A stretch of DNA of 64,000 bases from Pyrus communis (GCF_963583255.1 NC_084817.1:5185043-5249042); one strand, 5' to 3'; positions 34,609-47,210 are shown, counted from the stretch's first letter. Made by a program: numbers and translations. The notes: generated by a model from the letters alone, not told the origin.

Positions 34609-35833
34609 ACTTTGTGTTTTTTCGCTCGCGTTTTTTGAGCGAATTCAAATTAACTTGCTAACAGCCTTAACACGGAGTGATTCGAACGATGATATTGTAA
34701 TTGAATATTAACGTAACATTAACAATGTTATATATTGTATATTAGTAGCTAATATTTATGTAAAATCTGTTAGACTAGAATATACAAACACCAAGACCAA
34801 AACATGAACCACAACTAGAGAGACTTAACCAGTTTGTGTATAAGAAAACTAGGAAGAAAAGCATACCTGCAGCAGTTCAAGAACTCGAAGCCATGGCAGC
34901 AAGCTTTCAGTGAACCTTCTCTTCTCTTGCCGATTATCAAGAACTCGACTTACCAAGAGGTTAAAGTTCAATATGAGCGTGTATTCTGTGAGAAGAGAGG
35001 TCACTATATATATACATATAATCTTTACCATAACATATTAGGATCCCCTATTAAAATCCATATAGGAATCAAATACTTGTTTCCTTGTTCTGATCTCAAT
35101 GCTATACAAAATCCTTCTTTGTCAAGGATTAGCATTCCTTTTATCAATATGACTTTTCTATCAAACTGAACACCTATAGCCGATCCTAAAACTTCTCTAT
35201 CTCATACTCATATTCTTACAAAATCAACAAATTTTCCTTGGCAAATAGGTTGTGTATGTCGTGTTAATATAGTTTTCGTATCATACATGTTATCTTAATT
35301 GATCGTGTCATGTCAAATTCATTATCTTAATGGATTCTTAACAGAAGATCCCAACGACCGAACTCTTTAACGGGTTGACCTGAAACCTATTATTTCGCAT
35401 CATTTTCGTGTCATACTTATTATCTTAACGGGTACTCGGATAATGACCTAACTTGTTAACGAGTTCTTAACTAGTTATTTGATAAGACCCAACATGTTAA
35501 CAAGTTGATCCGAAACTTGTTATTTTTTATCGTTTCATATCAAACTAGCAATTGTGTGAGAAACTGTTAAGCCTATCAAATATTGACCATATTTAAATGA
35601 GAGATTTCTATACTATATTGTCACAGGAGCAAAATACCTAATAAAATACCTGAAAAAAACCAATGTAGGATAAGAATCAGCGAGTCAAACTAGAGTACAG
35701 AGTTTTATTAACTCGAATAGGAAAATTTTCTAAATCCGCCGTCGCTTGGTTCCATGTTTTTTTATTTTTTATTTTTTTATTTTTTTATTTTTTATATTTG
35801 GGTCATAAGCAGGGAGTATGTATTTAATTAGAA
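34609..35833. other. Intergenic DNA with a copy of the CXE 3' flank
   Basis: A block at 35625-35760 resembles 33285-33420 (shared GAGCAAAATRCYT, CAAACTAG-GTACA and TTAACTCG). A possible exon-like stretch with a donor site at about 34865-34960 (minus) is not recognised. No supported gene. Confidence 0.4.
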
Positions 35834-36024
35834 GAGGATCCTCTCTTGAGCTCATGATGAGGATTTTTCTTACTAGTCCATTTGGGCCGTTCAAACTTAA
35901 TCTAATAATTGCAATTATTATAACTTTTAAAGGGTCATCCTGTTTGGAGCTGTTGGATTAAATTTGAACAATCCAGATGGGCGGGTCAGAAGAATCCCCA
36001 TCCTAAGCTCAGGAGAGGATCCTC
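35834..36024. mobile_element. MITE with GAGGATCCTC ends
   Basis: 191-bp unit with clear inverted repeats: GAGGATCCTCTCTTGAGCT on the left and AGCTCAGGAGAGGATCCTC on the right. Relatives lie at 19735-19920 and 39790-39960. Confidence 0.8.
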
Positions 36025-36040
36025 ATTGTATTTAATTTTA

Positions 36041-36195
36041 GGAAAACTAATGAAAATGACTTGAAAACTTTGAGTTTTAATGATAATGGCAAAATAAATG
36101 GTAAAGTAAATAGTACCAGGATTGACTTTTTAGTGTAAAAATATAATTTTTCGTTAAAATAAATAGTACTGTAAGCTTTTCATTAAAACTCTATT
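36041..36195. mobile_element. MITE, family B copy 1
   Basis: About 155 bp starting GGAAAACTAATGAAAATGAC. The reverse complement is related to 46650-46790 (shared TTTTTACACTAAAAAGTCAA, ACTCAAAGTTTT). A weaker relative lies at 37435-37560. Non-coding. Confidence 0.7.
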
Positions 36196-36519
36196 TAATT
36201 TTCCAATGATTCACCATTTAACTTTTCACGTGTGATTTTATATGTGAACTAGAAGAAAAGACAAACAAACATAACAAGGGCTTCAAGAGTTTGGGGACCA
36301 TTTTTCCTCTGCATAGAAGAAGAGCCCATGATGATGGGACTTGAAGCCCATGAGTTGAAATTAATTTTTCCCTATTAACCCACTTAAATTTCCAATATTA
36401 TTTTATTTTATTTTTCTTTTCACATGTACAACATCACTTCTTTGACGTGATCTGATTACGTATCCGGTATCTCCCAATTAATTAGAGTCCAACAGTCACA
36501 TGAAATGAGAAATGCTGCA

Positions 36520-36672
36520 ACTTAATACTAAGATTCGTGATTTTTTTTTTCATTTATAAGTTAGAGATTTTAGATTTAATTTTCATTAAAGATGAATTTG
36601 AATTATATTATTACTAAGGCTTATCTTACTATCCAACTCCCTTAATGTAAATAATATAGTTTGTTAAAAAAA
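36520..36672 (+). mobile_element. SINE-like unit, copy 1 (plus)
   Basis: Resembles in order 39530-39700 and 48690-48895 (both minus): TAAGTTAGAGATTTTAGATT, then AATTTGAATTATATTATTA, then TAAATAATATAGTTTGTTA and a short poly-A. A Pol III B-box-like site is in the first block. Diverged. Confidence 0.5.
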
Positions 36673-37583
36673 ATAAGAATTTTAAGAGACTCGTTCAAAA
36701 GTGAAGTTTTCCATGTATACTCTACCACCTCAAGTTTTTGGTACAATATTATATATATTAAATGTTGATACATAAATTAACGTTAAACTGTGAGATGATA
36801 AAAAATTCATGAAAGCTCTCACTTTTGAAAGAAACCCTTAACATTTCTCTATTGAAATCTAATTAATTAAGCTCTCCAAATTGCCAACCTACTCACATGA
36901 ATGTGACACTAAAATTAAAAAAGTAATCATATACAACTTTTGGGGTTTATTTAGTTTAGTCCAATCGCTAATCCCAAATCTTCAAACATAAATAAATATT
37001 TGGGCAAATCGCAGACCACGTCCAACTCTAGCATTATCCGGTGAAGTATCTTACCAGACTTTTCTTCGGTATTATTTTTGTTTTGTTTATATTGTCAATG
37101 GTGATTGATTCTGAAATTTTGATTGATTCCACTTCTTGACGTATCTGTTACGTTATATATTTAATGGATAATATTCGAGTCTTCACTAGTAGGAATAGTA
37201 TATCTTATTCAATATCATCGCGTCTCCAGTAGTAAGTAGTGACATATGTACTATTGATTTCTTTAAAACAAATAGACAAGTGTTATTGGTATTTTAAAAT
37301 TTTCATTCTACATTCCTTACAAGTGTATTTTTCTTTCTTAATATAGAAATTTTGGAGTGTAGAATGAGATTTTTGGAGTGCTTATAAAAATTCCCAACAA
37401 ATATCGTATTATTAATTTGATGCATATTTTATAGGGAATCTTAATTAAACACTTCCGGTACTGTTTAACTTCTAACAAAAATGACATTTTTACCTTGAAA
37501 AGTCACTTCTAATACTATTCACTTACATCTTTATTTTGTCATTTTCTTTAGTTTTCCTTCTTTTTCTTTTTTATAATAAAAAT

Positions 37584-37946
37584 TTTAGCCAAAATGGTAT
37601 CTAATATTGACATAACTTCTTACTTTAGTCCATGAAAGAGATTTAAAATGGATAAAAATGGTTCATGAGTTAGTCTACAAACAATCATGTTGGTCATTAG
37701 GTAAAAAAAACTCTGTCAAATATAGACCAAAGTGACTAAAAGACCCCCAATTTAATAATCAATGGATTAAATGATTTGATAAAAATTAAGAGTATATTTG
37801 TCATTTAATCCCCATTTAATAGAAATTTTTCACGTAATGACCAAAATAATTTACGATGGACAAACTCATAGACCAAACCTATTGATTTTAAAATTCAGGA
37901 ATCAAAATACAAAATTATAACAATCTCAGTGATTATTTTGGCTAAA
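37584..37946. mobile_element. MITE, family A copy 2
   Basis: 363 bp with ends TTTAGCCAAAATGGT and (minus) TTTAGCCAAAATAATC. Same internal order as copies at 27210 and 38487. Confidence 0.75.
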
Positions 37947-38486
37947 TAAGCCTTTATTATATTCTAGAGCATGAAATGAACTAAACCATGAGGAATTGGA
38001 TGTGGAGCAAAAGATTAGCCAAGTATCTCCTTAATTAGGTTTTTGTCAAGTCATTATAAAATAAAATAAAAGATACATGTGTTGTATTATTATTGATTCA
38101 CGTGACGAGTTGATTTACAAATTTTGCAAAATGCTAAATTGTTATCTTGGTCTTTGATATTTATTTTTCGCCAATAAATAAAATATAAATAAATTTGCCC
38201 CCACCGGCTAAGGGCAGGCCTAACCCCATCACCTGTACAGACGCAAATACTGGACCAAACCATGTGCAGCCCATCAAATTCTTCTGTTCACGTGCTACGT
38301 GGCACACAACCAGCATGCAAACGTAGGAAAACGCAAAACATACCTTATTGTACGGGGGGAATGAAAAATTCCAGTTTCTCTTTTGCTATTTTTTGCTGGG
38401 CTGAAAATATTCCATACCATTATAAGGTTTGGAGTCCCAATCAGGGAAAAAATGAAAGAGAGGCTTTGAGTTAATTTTTTTAGACT

Positions 38487-38852
38487 TTTCAGTTAAAATA
38501 GTCATTTAAATTGACATAATTCTTAACTTTCATCTGTAAAATTCAAAATCGATATAATTAGTCTCTGAGTTTATTCACTGTCAATCACCTTAGTTTTTTC
38601 ATGAAAAATCACTGCTAAATAAGAAGAAAAAAAAATTGATTAAAGTACCCTCACTTTTTGTTAAATTATTTTGGCCCATGATTTATTAAGTTGAAAATAT
38701 TTTTGTCATTTTATTCTTATTTAATAGGGATCTTTTCATGGAATGACCAAATTGATTTATGGTGAACAAACTCCATGACCACTTCTATCAATTTCAAATC
38801 TCAATGTCCAAAGTAATGAGTTATGTTAATCTCAAAGACCATTTTGTCTAAA
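38487..38852. mobile_element. MITE, family A copy 3
   Basis: About 366 bp with ends TTTCAGTTAAAATAGTC and (minus) TTTAGACAAAATGGTC. Internal GAATGACCAAATTGATTTAT and similar blocks match the other copies. Confidence 0.72.
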
Positions 38853-39529
38853 AAAAAAATCTTTTTTTATTTATTACAAGCGATATACTATACTAATCTC
38901 TACTAACAAGAGTGGGAGATTGAAATTGGTATATATTGGGTTGATGCTCTAATTATCAGGACAATGAATTGCTTGTTTAGGTTCAACTTGGGATATATTG
39001 AGAGTTTGAACCAGAAATGCAATAGGTTGGAGTCAATTTTAAAATGTATCAATAGGTAATTATTTACTATTAACGATTTACGTATTAGAGCATTAATCAA
39101 GTCAAAGATACGCATACCAAAGACATTTTAGGATGTCACAAAATTTCGTACCATTATCTAAAAACAATAAACCTAATAAATATCTGCAAAAAAAATGCAA
39201 GGGGGATTATTTTTTACTCTATATTTTGTAAACCGTGTGATTTATAGTCGATTGTGAGATTATTTCCCACCATCAACTGTTACATCGCGTGGATTATAAA
39301 ATATAGTCTAAAACCTAATTTTCCTAGAATTTTTTTTAAATATTTATTAGGTTAATTGCTTATAGCTAATGATATGAAAGTGCATGACATATTAAATTGT
39401 CTCTCTTGCATCACCCTCTATTTACAATTATGTTCACGGAATAACGGAACACATTAGTACCATATGGAAAAATTAAGAATAATATTAGCTACAATAATTT
39501 TTCAGATCACATTTATAAATTGATGATGT

Positions 39530-39700
39530 AATTTTTTTTTTTTTGAACGAATGATATTATCTATATTAAGGAAGAGGAAGTAGATTTAGCCTCACAATGG
39601 GTTAGCAATAATGTGGTTCAAATTCTCATTCGGCAAGAATCGAACCTAAAACATCTTAGTTATAAGTAAAAATGAATATCATTAGACTATGGTGATGTAA
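39530..39700 (-). mobile_element. SINE-like unit, copy 2 (minus)
   Basis: Poly-T (the poly-A tail on minus) at about 39532-39544, then GATATTATCTA, CCTCACAATGGGTTAGCAAT and AATGTGGTTCAAATTC. The B-box-like GGTTCGATTCT lies on minus near 39650. Very similar to 48690-48895. Confidence 0.65.
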
Positions 39701-39789
39701 CAACGTTATATGATTTACAAAATGTAATCTAAAATAATGTTACGGTGTGACATACTATGCCATTTCCTATTTTATTTCATTAGAAAGAG

Positions 39790-39960
39790 ATTCTCTCCAA
39801 ATCTCTTCCACTTAAACCCTCAAATCAAGTGATCCGAATCCTTGGAATTTAATCTAATGATTAAAATTATTATAATTTTTAAAAGAACTTCATATTTTTA
39901 ATCGTTAAATTAAATTTTAAAGATTCAGATCATTTAATCCATGTACGAATATCTCTTCCT
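39790..39960. mobile_element. MITE-like relative of the GAGGATCCTC family
   Basis: Core AAAATTATTATAATTTTTAAA and GATTCAGATCATTTAATCC match the units at 19735 and 35834. The ends are degraded. Confidence 0.4.
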
Positions 39961-40324
39961 ATTTCATTTGTTAAGACCAAGCTTGGAAAACTTTCATCGA
40001 AGAGCGAACCTTCCATGCACGCGTTAAAAGCGACCCTTCGAACGTGTTCTCCTCGCCCCCAACTCCGACTGCTAGTTCTCAATAAAGGCGCACGTGTCAG
40101 CGAGACCCCAAAGGCCTTCCTCGGTTCCTCCACGTCTTACCCTTCACATCCTTGTTTTATATCTTCGCCTCCATCTCCTCCTTACTTCTCAAAAACCAGA
40201 GCCCCCAACCCACGAAATCCGAATCAAACCCGAAACTTCGCCAAATAACAAATTTCGCCGATTCAGACTAGTTTTTCGGTGACGATTTGATGTGTTGAGG
40301 GCTGAAAATTTCGGAATTTCAGAT

Positions 40325-41793
40325 ATGGCGATGGAAAATCCCCCGAATTTCAAATACATGGGGAGGAACTTCAGTGATATGAGTAACGGCGACAACTCTT
40401 CTGCTTTCAGCGAGTGTAACAGCGACCGATCCGAAGAGTTTCCGACGACGTCGTCTCAGAGCCGGCGGCTTCTGATTGCCTGCGCTTCCGACAACTCCGA
40501 CGATCTGATTCAACAGCTCGTGGCCGTCCTCGAAGACGGTTCGATTGAGGAGCAGAAGCAGGCGGCGATGGAGATCAGGCTCCTCGCCAAGAACAAGTCC
40601 GAAAATCGGCTCAAAATCGCCCGAAACGGCGCGATTAAGCCGTTGATTTCGCTCCTATCGTCGACCGATCTCCAGCTCCAGGAGTACGGTGTCACCGCGA
40701 TACTCAACCTTTCGCTGTGCGACGAGAACAAGGACCTCATCGCTTCGTCGGGAGCGATCAAGCCGCTTGTCCGGTCGCTCAAGACGGGGACCGCCACGGC
40801 GAAAGAGAACGCCGCCTGCGCTCTGCTCCGCCTCTCGCAAATCGAAGAGAACAAAGTCGCAATTGGACGGTCGGGTGCGATTCCGCTGCTGGTGAACCTT
40901 CTGGAGTGCGGTGGTTTTCGTGGGAAGAAGGACGCGTCGACGGCTCTGTACTCGCTCTGCTCAGTCAAAGAGAACAAGATTAGAGCCGTCAAGTCGGGAA
41001 TCATGAAGCCGCTGGTGGAATTGATGGCGGACTTCGGTTCGAACATGGTGGACAAGTCGGCGTACGTGCTGAGCGTCCTCGTAACGGTATCGGAGGCCCG
41101 CGCTGCGTTGGTGGAGGAAGGCGGGATTCCGGTGCTGGTGGAGATCATAGAGGTGGGGTCGCAGCGGCAGAAGGAGATATCGGTTGCGATTTTGTTGCAG
41201 ATTTGCGAGCACAGTGAAGTCCACCGTAATATGGTGGCCCGCGAAGGAGCGATTCCTCCCCTCGTCGCTTTGTCTCAGTCCGGCACCAATCGCGCCAAGC
41301 AAAAGGTGAGCATTTTCCGGCACCCAAAAAACAATCAACATTTTCCTTCTTTTTTTTTTCTCGGGTCCAATCGGGCCGTGGGCAACAACCCCCGAGTCCC
41401 TCGCTGACGTGGCATGGGCTTTTTGAAAATATTCCTCAATTTAATGGGTTTTTCTGTCTTGCGGCGTGGGCCACGTGGCATATTCTTTTTCCGATTTATA
41501 CTTCTTCGCTCAAAAATAAAATGCAAAATCCAACTTCCCCTTCCCCCACAATGATGTTGATAATTTATGCCATTAGACCATGGGTAGGATCGTCATTTCG
41601 TGGTTGATTATTTCTCAGCCACTAAATTATTTTGTCGTTTTTATTATATTTTAAATAATTGGGTGATGGTTGAGTGGTTTTTTTATTGTCGTTTTGTGTG
41701 TCTTTATGGGGACAGGCGGAGACATTGACAGAGCTTCTCCGGCAACCGAGATCCGGCAACTTCGCTGCACGAGCGTCCGACGTGTCATTATAA
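40325..41793 (+). CDS. ARM-repeat protein (U-box protein 4-like, no U-box)
   Basis: Two exons, 40325-41305 and 41716-41793, with GT-AG intron 41306-41715 in phase 0; 352 residues in total. The start ATG 40325 begins MAMENPPNFK. After a Ser-rich N-terminus (to about 60), armadillo repeats fill the protein (for example NGAIKPLISLLSS, SGAIKPLVRSLKT, SGAIPLLVNLLEC, EGGIPVLVEIIEV, EGAIPPLVALSQSG). The short second exon supplies the conserved end AETLTELLRQPRSGNF. Length and layout match Arabidopsis At3g01400-type proteins, often labelled U-box protein 4-like although no U-box is present. These are putative scaffolds in ubiquitin or signalling pathways; the exact role is unknown. GC-rich exon 1 and a clean frame support a live gene. 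Confidence 0.93.
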
Positions 41794-42539
41794 TTCGCCT
41801 CCATGTCAACACCGTGGGCCCACCACCTCGCGGATCTCCCCGGTGTAACAATTGCCGGTTGCCATGTAAGATGTAATCAAAGAGTAAAAAAAGAGAGAAG
41901 AAAAAACAATACCAGAAAAAAAAAAGGAAAAAAAAAATCGAAAACTTGTAAATATCCGTGTTACGAGAGGATTTGTAAGGCTTGTGATAAAAGTATTGAA
42001 TTGAGCTGAGTTTGGTTTGCCTTTTTGGAGCTTATCTTTCTTTGTATCAAAAAAATTTGAAAGAAATGTGTCTCTTGGCCTACCACTAGTGACCAGTGTG
42101 ATTCTCAACAGTGCATTTAGTGTGTTATTTTATCGGTTAATATGGCAAATGTGGGAGTTGAGGAGGGAGAAAACAATATAGGAATGAAAAGTATGTTCTA
42201 CTTCCCACTAAACAAAGCAAAACGAACTCTCTTTAGCAGTTGTCTTTTTCCTTCCATTGTCAGTGAAACGTTTTAGGTTCGATTATCATGAATGGTAATT
42301 TGTTCAGTTGTCAATGAGACGTTTTAAGTTCGATTATCATGAATGGTAATTTGTTATTAAATTATTATGGAGGACTCGTAATTGATAACAGAAAGAAATC
42401 TTAAAGAAAGAGATATAGATCAAGAACTTTAGAGAGAGAGAAAGTGAGAATGATATTCTTTTCTTTCTATTCGACTCTGAAGTGACTAACCTAAACTATC
42501 GGATCAATGGCATCTATCACATTCCTATAGAAACTAACT
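41794..42539. other. 3' flank of the ARM gene with a 51-bp tandem duplication
   Basis: Probable 3' UTR to about 42060. At 42257-42356 a 51-bp unit (TTGTCAGTGAAACGTTTTAG...) is repeated twice in tandem with about four differences. No gene. Confidence 0.6.
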
Positions 42540-43000
42540 TATAATTTGTTATACAATTATCATCCCCCAAAAGCTCATACAGGGCTTTACCAAGCATGAG
42601 ATTGGAGCAATGACAGTCAAATTGAGGTGAACACAAGTCTTTGGTTAGAATATCGGCATATTGCTCATACGAAGAAGCTAAAGTTGTAGAAATCCTAGTT
42701 GCACCTTTCTCTAACAAAATGACAATCTACTTCAATGTGTTTAGCTTTTGAGTGCAACACATGATTGGTAGTTAAACCGTAGCAGATATATTATCACAAT
42801 GTAAAACTAGTGATAGAAGAGTGAAAATCGTAAATCCACAAGTAGTTGAGTAATCCAAACCAATTATGCAGTTGCAGTAGCCATAACTCGATATTCCGCT
42901 TCAAGAAATTATCTAGAAACAGTATGTTGTTTCTTTGATGCCCAAGAAGTCAGACTAGACCCCAGCATAACAACAAAACCTATAGTAGAACGCCAAACGT
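42540..43000 (-). mobile_element. Copia RNase H fragment
   Basis: Minus-strand frames read SWASKKQ, EAEYRVMATATA, HIEVDCHFVREKV and YADILTKDL: the 3' end of a Ty1/copia pol gene with stops and frame changes. No LTR recognised. Confidence 0.8.
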
Positions 43001-43768
43001 TGTGACTTAACTCAAACATTGTACAGAGTAGTTTCATATTTCCTTTTATTGTATTAAAAAGAAAAAAAGGAATAAAAAAACGATGATTAATCGAGTGGAG
43101 AGGATAAAAGCAGTATGAACTCTCGAAGGGTCGCTGGTGGGAGTGGGATATTGCTTTAAGAAATCAACTAATCAAGTGTTTTTTAGTGTTTGATTTTTTA
43201 TAAACCACGAGCTTCGCGTGCATGAGAACGACGATGAGGAAATGAAAGTTATGTCCCAACTGTCGTTAGGAAACCACACTGACACTGCCCAAATGTTTGG
43301 GTTTTGTCCACCTTGGTCCTCGAGACTTTATTTTCTTCCAAGGTTTTTTTTTTTGGTTGAATATTTTCTTCCAAGTTAGGCCTTCAACTTTTACATGTTT
43401 GTACAAGTAGTTACTTATGTTGAAATGTTGAAAGATGCGGATATGTGGCGGGGATTCTGACCACTCGAACAAAGTTGCTCATTAACATTTGCAACGGACT
43501 TGTTGCCACCACTTCTAGCGATTGGATGTCATTCATGTTTTGCAAACTCAATTTAAAGACATTATTTGCATTCGCCACATTCCACTTATATTTTTGTTAC
43601 GCTAATGTCACTTTGGAACAATCTTCTTTACAAATGATTTGGGTTTCGATTGTTTTTTTATTTTTGCAAAAAGAAAAATCAAGTCTCGGGTAAGATCCAA
43701 TCTCAAAGCGAAAGGGCTTGCAAAGGGTGCAACAAATTTTTGTTAAGAATAATGCTTAGCTACTTAAG

Positions 43769-44126
43769 GATGAGTAAGAACTCGTACTCAAAACTCTTCG
43801 TGTTCAAATTACAAAGTTTTGTGTTTATGATCAGAACCGTTCATATTATGAATCACTCTATAAAGATTATCCATGCAAAAAATAAATTAAAACTAAAGGC
43901 CGTTTAGTCAATCTATTGTAGCAAATACATAGACGGTTCATAATGCTTTTACTAATTCCATTCATCTGTTTATATACAGTTCGATGACTAAACAACCTTA
44001 TTTTAGTTGATTTTTTGCAGAGGCGATATTTATAGAGTAATTTATAATATGAACAGTCTGATCATAAAAACAAAGTTCTATATATAATTTGGCAACGAAC
44101 AGTTCGGAATAGAAACTCTACTCATC
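43769..44126. mobile_element. Foldback MITE with ~105-bp inverted arms
   Basis: Left GATGAGTAAGAACTCGTACT pairs with the right end (minus GATGAGTAGAGTTTCTATTC). Inner parts such as TTTATGATCAGAACCGTTCA match minus TTTATGATCAGACTGTTCAT. It is a long imperfect hairpin about 358 bp overall. Confidence 0.72.
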
Positions 44127-45265
44127 ATTTGAGTAACCAAGTATTATTTTTTTTCTTAAACGTGATGTCTTCAATGTGCTTGACATGTGACCGCTTTTGT
44201 CATATATTTAAGAACCAAAATGGGAATCAAAGAGTTGAGGGGCAAGTTTGCAAGAAACCTCTTTATTTATCCTAAAGTTGAGGGATGCAAAGTGTAATTT
44301 GACCTACAATTAACCTTTAATTTCGGAGCTTATTAAAATGCAATCCAAGTGCTCGCCACGTGTGCGAGTTTCTGTTAATATAGCGGTTGGTCGTTTGGTC
44401 CCATCACATGGGTCTCAGTTATGGGTCCCATTCACGACGGTTAAGTGCTAACAGCTTTGAGAAAATTAGGGTTAACTTTTGAATTATTGACACGTTGCTT
44501 GGAATAAGGATATTAATTAAAGGTTTCGTGATTTTCCATTTCTTAATTTCTACTTTAGGTGCTTGACAAATAGATTGAAATTTGAGAGATAATTGAGCCG
44601 GGCTTCTAGGGTTAGGGTTTGTGAGATTCATATGCACCATGCAGTCCCCATCGCATTCGCATGCATGTCACGATCCATGTTACAAGTTTATAGATAGTTT
44701 TTTCTTTTCTTTTCTTTTTCAAAATAATAGATTGTTATTTCAACAATTACTAGATGATTTGTCAAGAAACGATAGCGATATATCATCAATTTGAAGAAAA
44801 GTTAACTACACGAATATACAACAATTATTATATGTTGTTTGGTCTTTTAAATATGAGGCGGACATGTGGCGTCATTTTTTTTCTACTCAACTTTTGACAC
44901 ATGTATTTTGTAAGGCTCACTATGTAATATATTTTAAGGATCCAAACCGTCTATCTTGTAAAATATCATTCATAAATCATTCTTATAAAAAAAATAGACA
45001 AATCCAAAACCATTAAGACATTTATTTGTAATAAAGAAAATAGATAAATACAGTTCTACAAAGAAACCCTAAACTCTTAATTAAAGGATTATATGGTTTT
45101 AGATTTGAGTGATTTTTGGTACATGATCTTTGAGGAATGACCCAAAAGATAGACAATTTGCATCGTTAAAATACATTACGGGATGGGCACTATAAAAACG
45201 TGTGTAAAAATTATGCCAAAAAAAAAAATGATGTCATAAATCGGCACCATAAATTTGTGTGTATA

Positions 45266-46322
45266 TATAGGATCAATGGACAAACATTTTGACAAATATT
45301 TTAACACTTCTTTGTAGCTTTAAATTTTATAACATTCAACGGTCTTGATTAAGAGAGATGTGAAAACTTTTATCCATTAAATGACTTGGATGATGACGTG
45401 GAATAGAACTAACAATTAAAAAAAATAACTAAGAGGATTTTTTTTAATTAAAAAAGTAAATTAATTAATTAAAAAAAATCCCCGAAGAAGGAACGAAAAT
45501 GGCATGTTTGGATGCAAGTGTAGAAGCACGACCATCCCAATTGCTTCATCCAACCTCAACACTTCGACTTCCTATCACTCACACCGTCAAACTCAGCGAT
45601 GTTAAAGCAACGGGTAGCAATTTCAGGTTCAAGAAGAATGTTTTGAGATTGCAAATAAGGGGAAAATGACATTATGTTTTTGCATCAAACTCTAACTCTA
45701 GACCCAGATGAAAATTCGATCAAATATAAATCATGCGGGGTTGCAACCAATGATGCTGCCAAATGCTTGCCTATGCTAGTGCTAACCATATTTAGTCCTT
45801 TTTCTTATGTTTTGGTTTCTTGATCAATTCTAATGTTGATTAGGGTTTAAGGTTTGATTTGAATAAAAAGATCAAATGGTAGCTTATAATAGTTTTGTTT
45901 CAATCGAATCAAAGAAGCATGTGGTGATATTTGCGGAATTTTCTCTCCCTTCTCATGTTCTCTTTTGCCTGATTTTTATTTTTTATTTTTGTTATAATTA
46001 GGGTTCATTGTTCGATAAAAGGAAAAAAGAGTTTTCATCTAGAAGTTGCAGATCTCATTGGCAAAGAGGGAGATGGATGTTTCATGTTTTTGTTTTTCTA
46101 TTTTTTAACCTGGATATTTCAAAGTTTGATTGTTATTTGATATATCTTTTTAACTTAAAGTAGTGTTTTCCTTATTAATTATAATCCACATCATGATCCA
46201 AGTCATTTAATGTTTAAAAGTCTCCAAATTCCTCTTAATCAAGACCGTTAGATGTTATAAGATCTAAATGCTACAAAGAAGTGTAAAAATATTTGTCAAA
46301 ATCTTTGTCCCTTAATCCTAAG
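45266..46322. mobile_element. Long-TIR DNA element, Mutator/Pack-MULE-like
   Basis: Terminal inverted repeats of about 140 bp. Left blocks GACAAATATTTTAACACTTC, AACGGTCTTGATTAAGAG and CATTAAATGACTTGGAT all recur, reverse-complemented, at 46170-46320. The internal 770 bp carries a short ORF and no transposase. Long TIRs without transposase fit a non-autonomous Mutator-type element. No target duplication could be seen by eye, so the class is inference. Confidence 0.7.
45499..45669 (+). CDS. 56-residue ORF inside the long-TIR element
   Basis: Starts MACLDASVEARPSQLLHPTS and ends at TGA. No family recognised. Balanced codon use contrasts with the AT-rich DNA around it, as expected for a captured exon, but it may also be chance. 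Followed by a further balanced-composition stretch (45680-45790). Confidence 0.3.
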   Translation: MACLDASVEARPSQLLHPTSTLRLPITHTVKLSDVKATGSNFRFKKNVLRLQIRGK

Positions 46323-46649
46323 TGTTAAATGTGAATCAATATTTGTGTATGAAATTTTGAAGTACCAACTACCAGCTAGTCAAATTAATTATAAGGATTT
46401 CAGAAGGAATACGTTATATCTAACGTATTAGAACCCATCAATCGACTTTTGAGACAAAATGAGAGTCATTCTGAACAAATTAAATTCCTACTTCTGTTAA
46501 AAAAATAATTGAAAAATGAACCAATAATAATAGGGATAGTAAATTTCTTACTTCTCATTTTTCTTCTTATGCACTTCTTTTATTTATGTATATCAACTGA
46601 TTCTCTCTTTTAATTAGTTAACTCCGCAGATTATAAAGAAGAGAATTTT

Positions 46650-46790
46650 AAAGAAAAACTCTTAGTACTATTCACTTTAACGAAAGACTACATTTTTACA
46701 CTAAAAAGTCAATCTATTCACTTTACTCTTTATTTTGTCCTTATAGTTAAAACTCAAAGTTTTTAAGCTATTTTCATTAGTTTTCCTTAT
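46650..46790. mobile_element. MITE, family B copy 2
   Basis: Reads AAAAACTCTTAGTACTATTC at the start and CATTAGTTTTCCTTA at the end; reverse-complement relative of 36041-36195. Confidence 0.7.
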
Positions 46791-47073
46791 AAAGAATGAT
46801 CGCGAAGGGACAAAGGGGAAGTGCAAAAATCATTTCACAAATCAAAAACCTCTTCTCACCCGTTGGTGTTGACATCAACTCTGTGTGTATGTTTCTTTCT
46901 CTATCCCTTTTAGGTCATTTCTCTCAAGTCATGTCTATTTAATTTGACTTGTAGACACGAAAAATACCAAGATAGAGAGGAAAGAGAACAAAAGAAGATC
47001 AACACGGAATAAGAAGACCAGGCAGTCGAGAAAGGGGATGTCGTTGGTGAAGGAGAGGCGTTGTTGGTGATGC

Positions 47074-47210
47074 ATGCATGCAAGTTATTGATCTTCAATT
47101 TATCGAAAATATTTTGGTATCTAAAAGAAGATGAACAAACAATGCATGCAAGTTATTGATCTTCAATTTATTGAAAATATTTTCGTGTCTAAAAGAAGAT
47201 GAACAAACAA
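47074..47210. repeat. 68-bp tandem duplication
   Basis: Two adjacent copies starting ATGCATGCAAGTTATTGATC (47074 and 47142) with about three differences. Confidence 0.9.

Noticed and set aside
40510..41148. 212-codon minus frame antisense to the ARM-repeat gene
   Set aside because: Antisense shadow of a GC-rich exon; the plus strand has clear ARM repeats.
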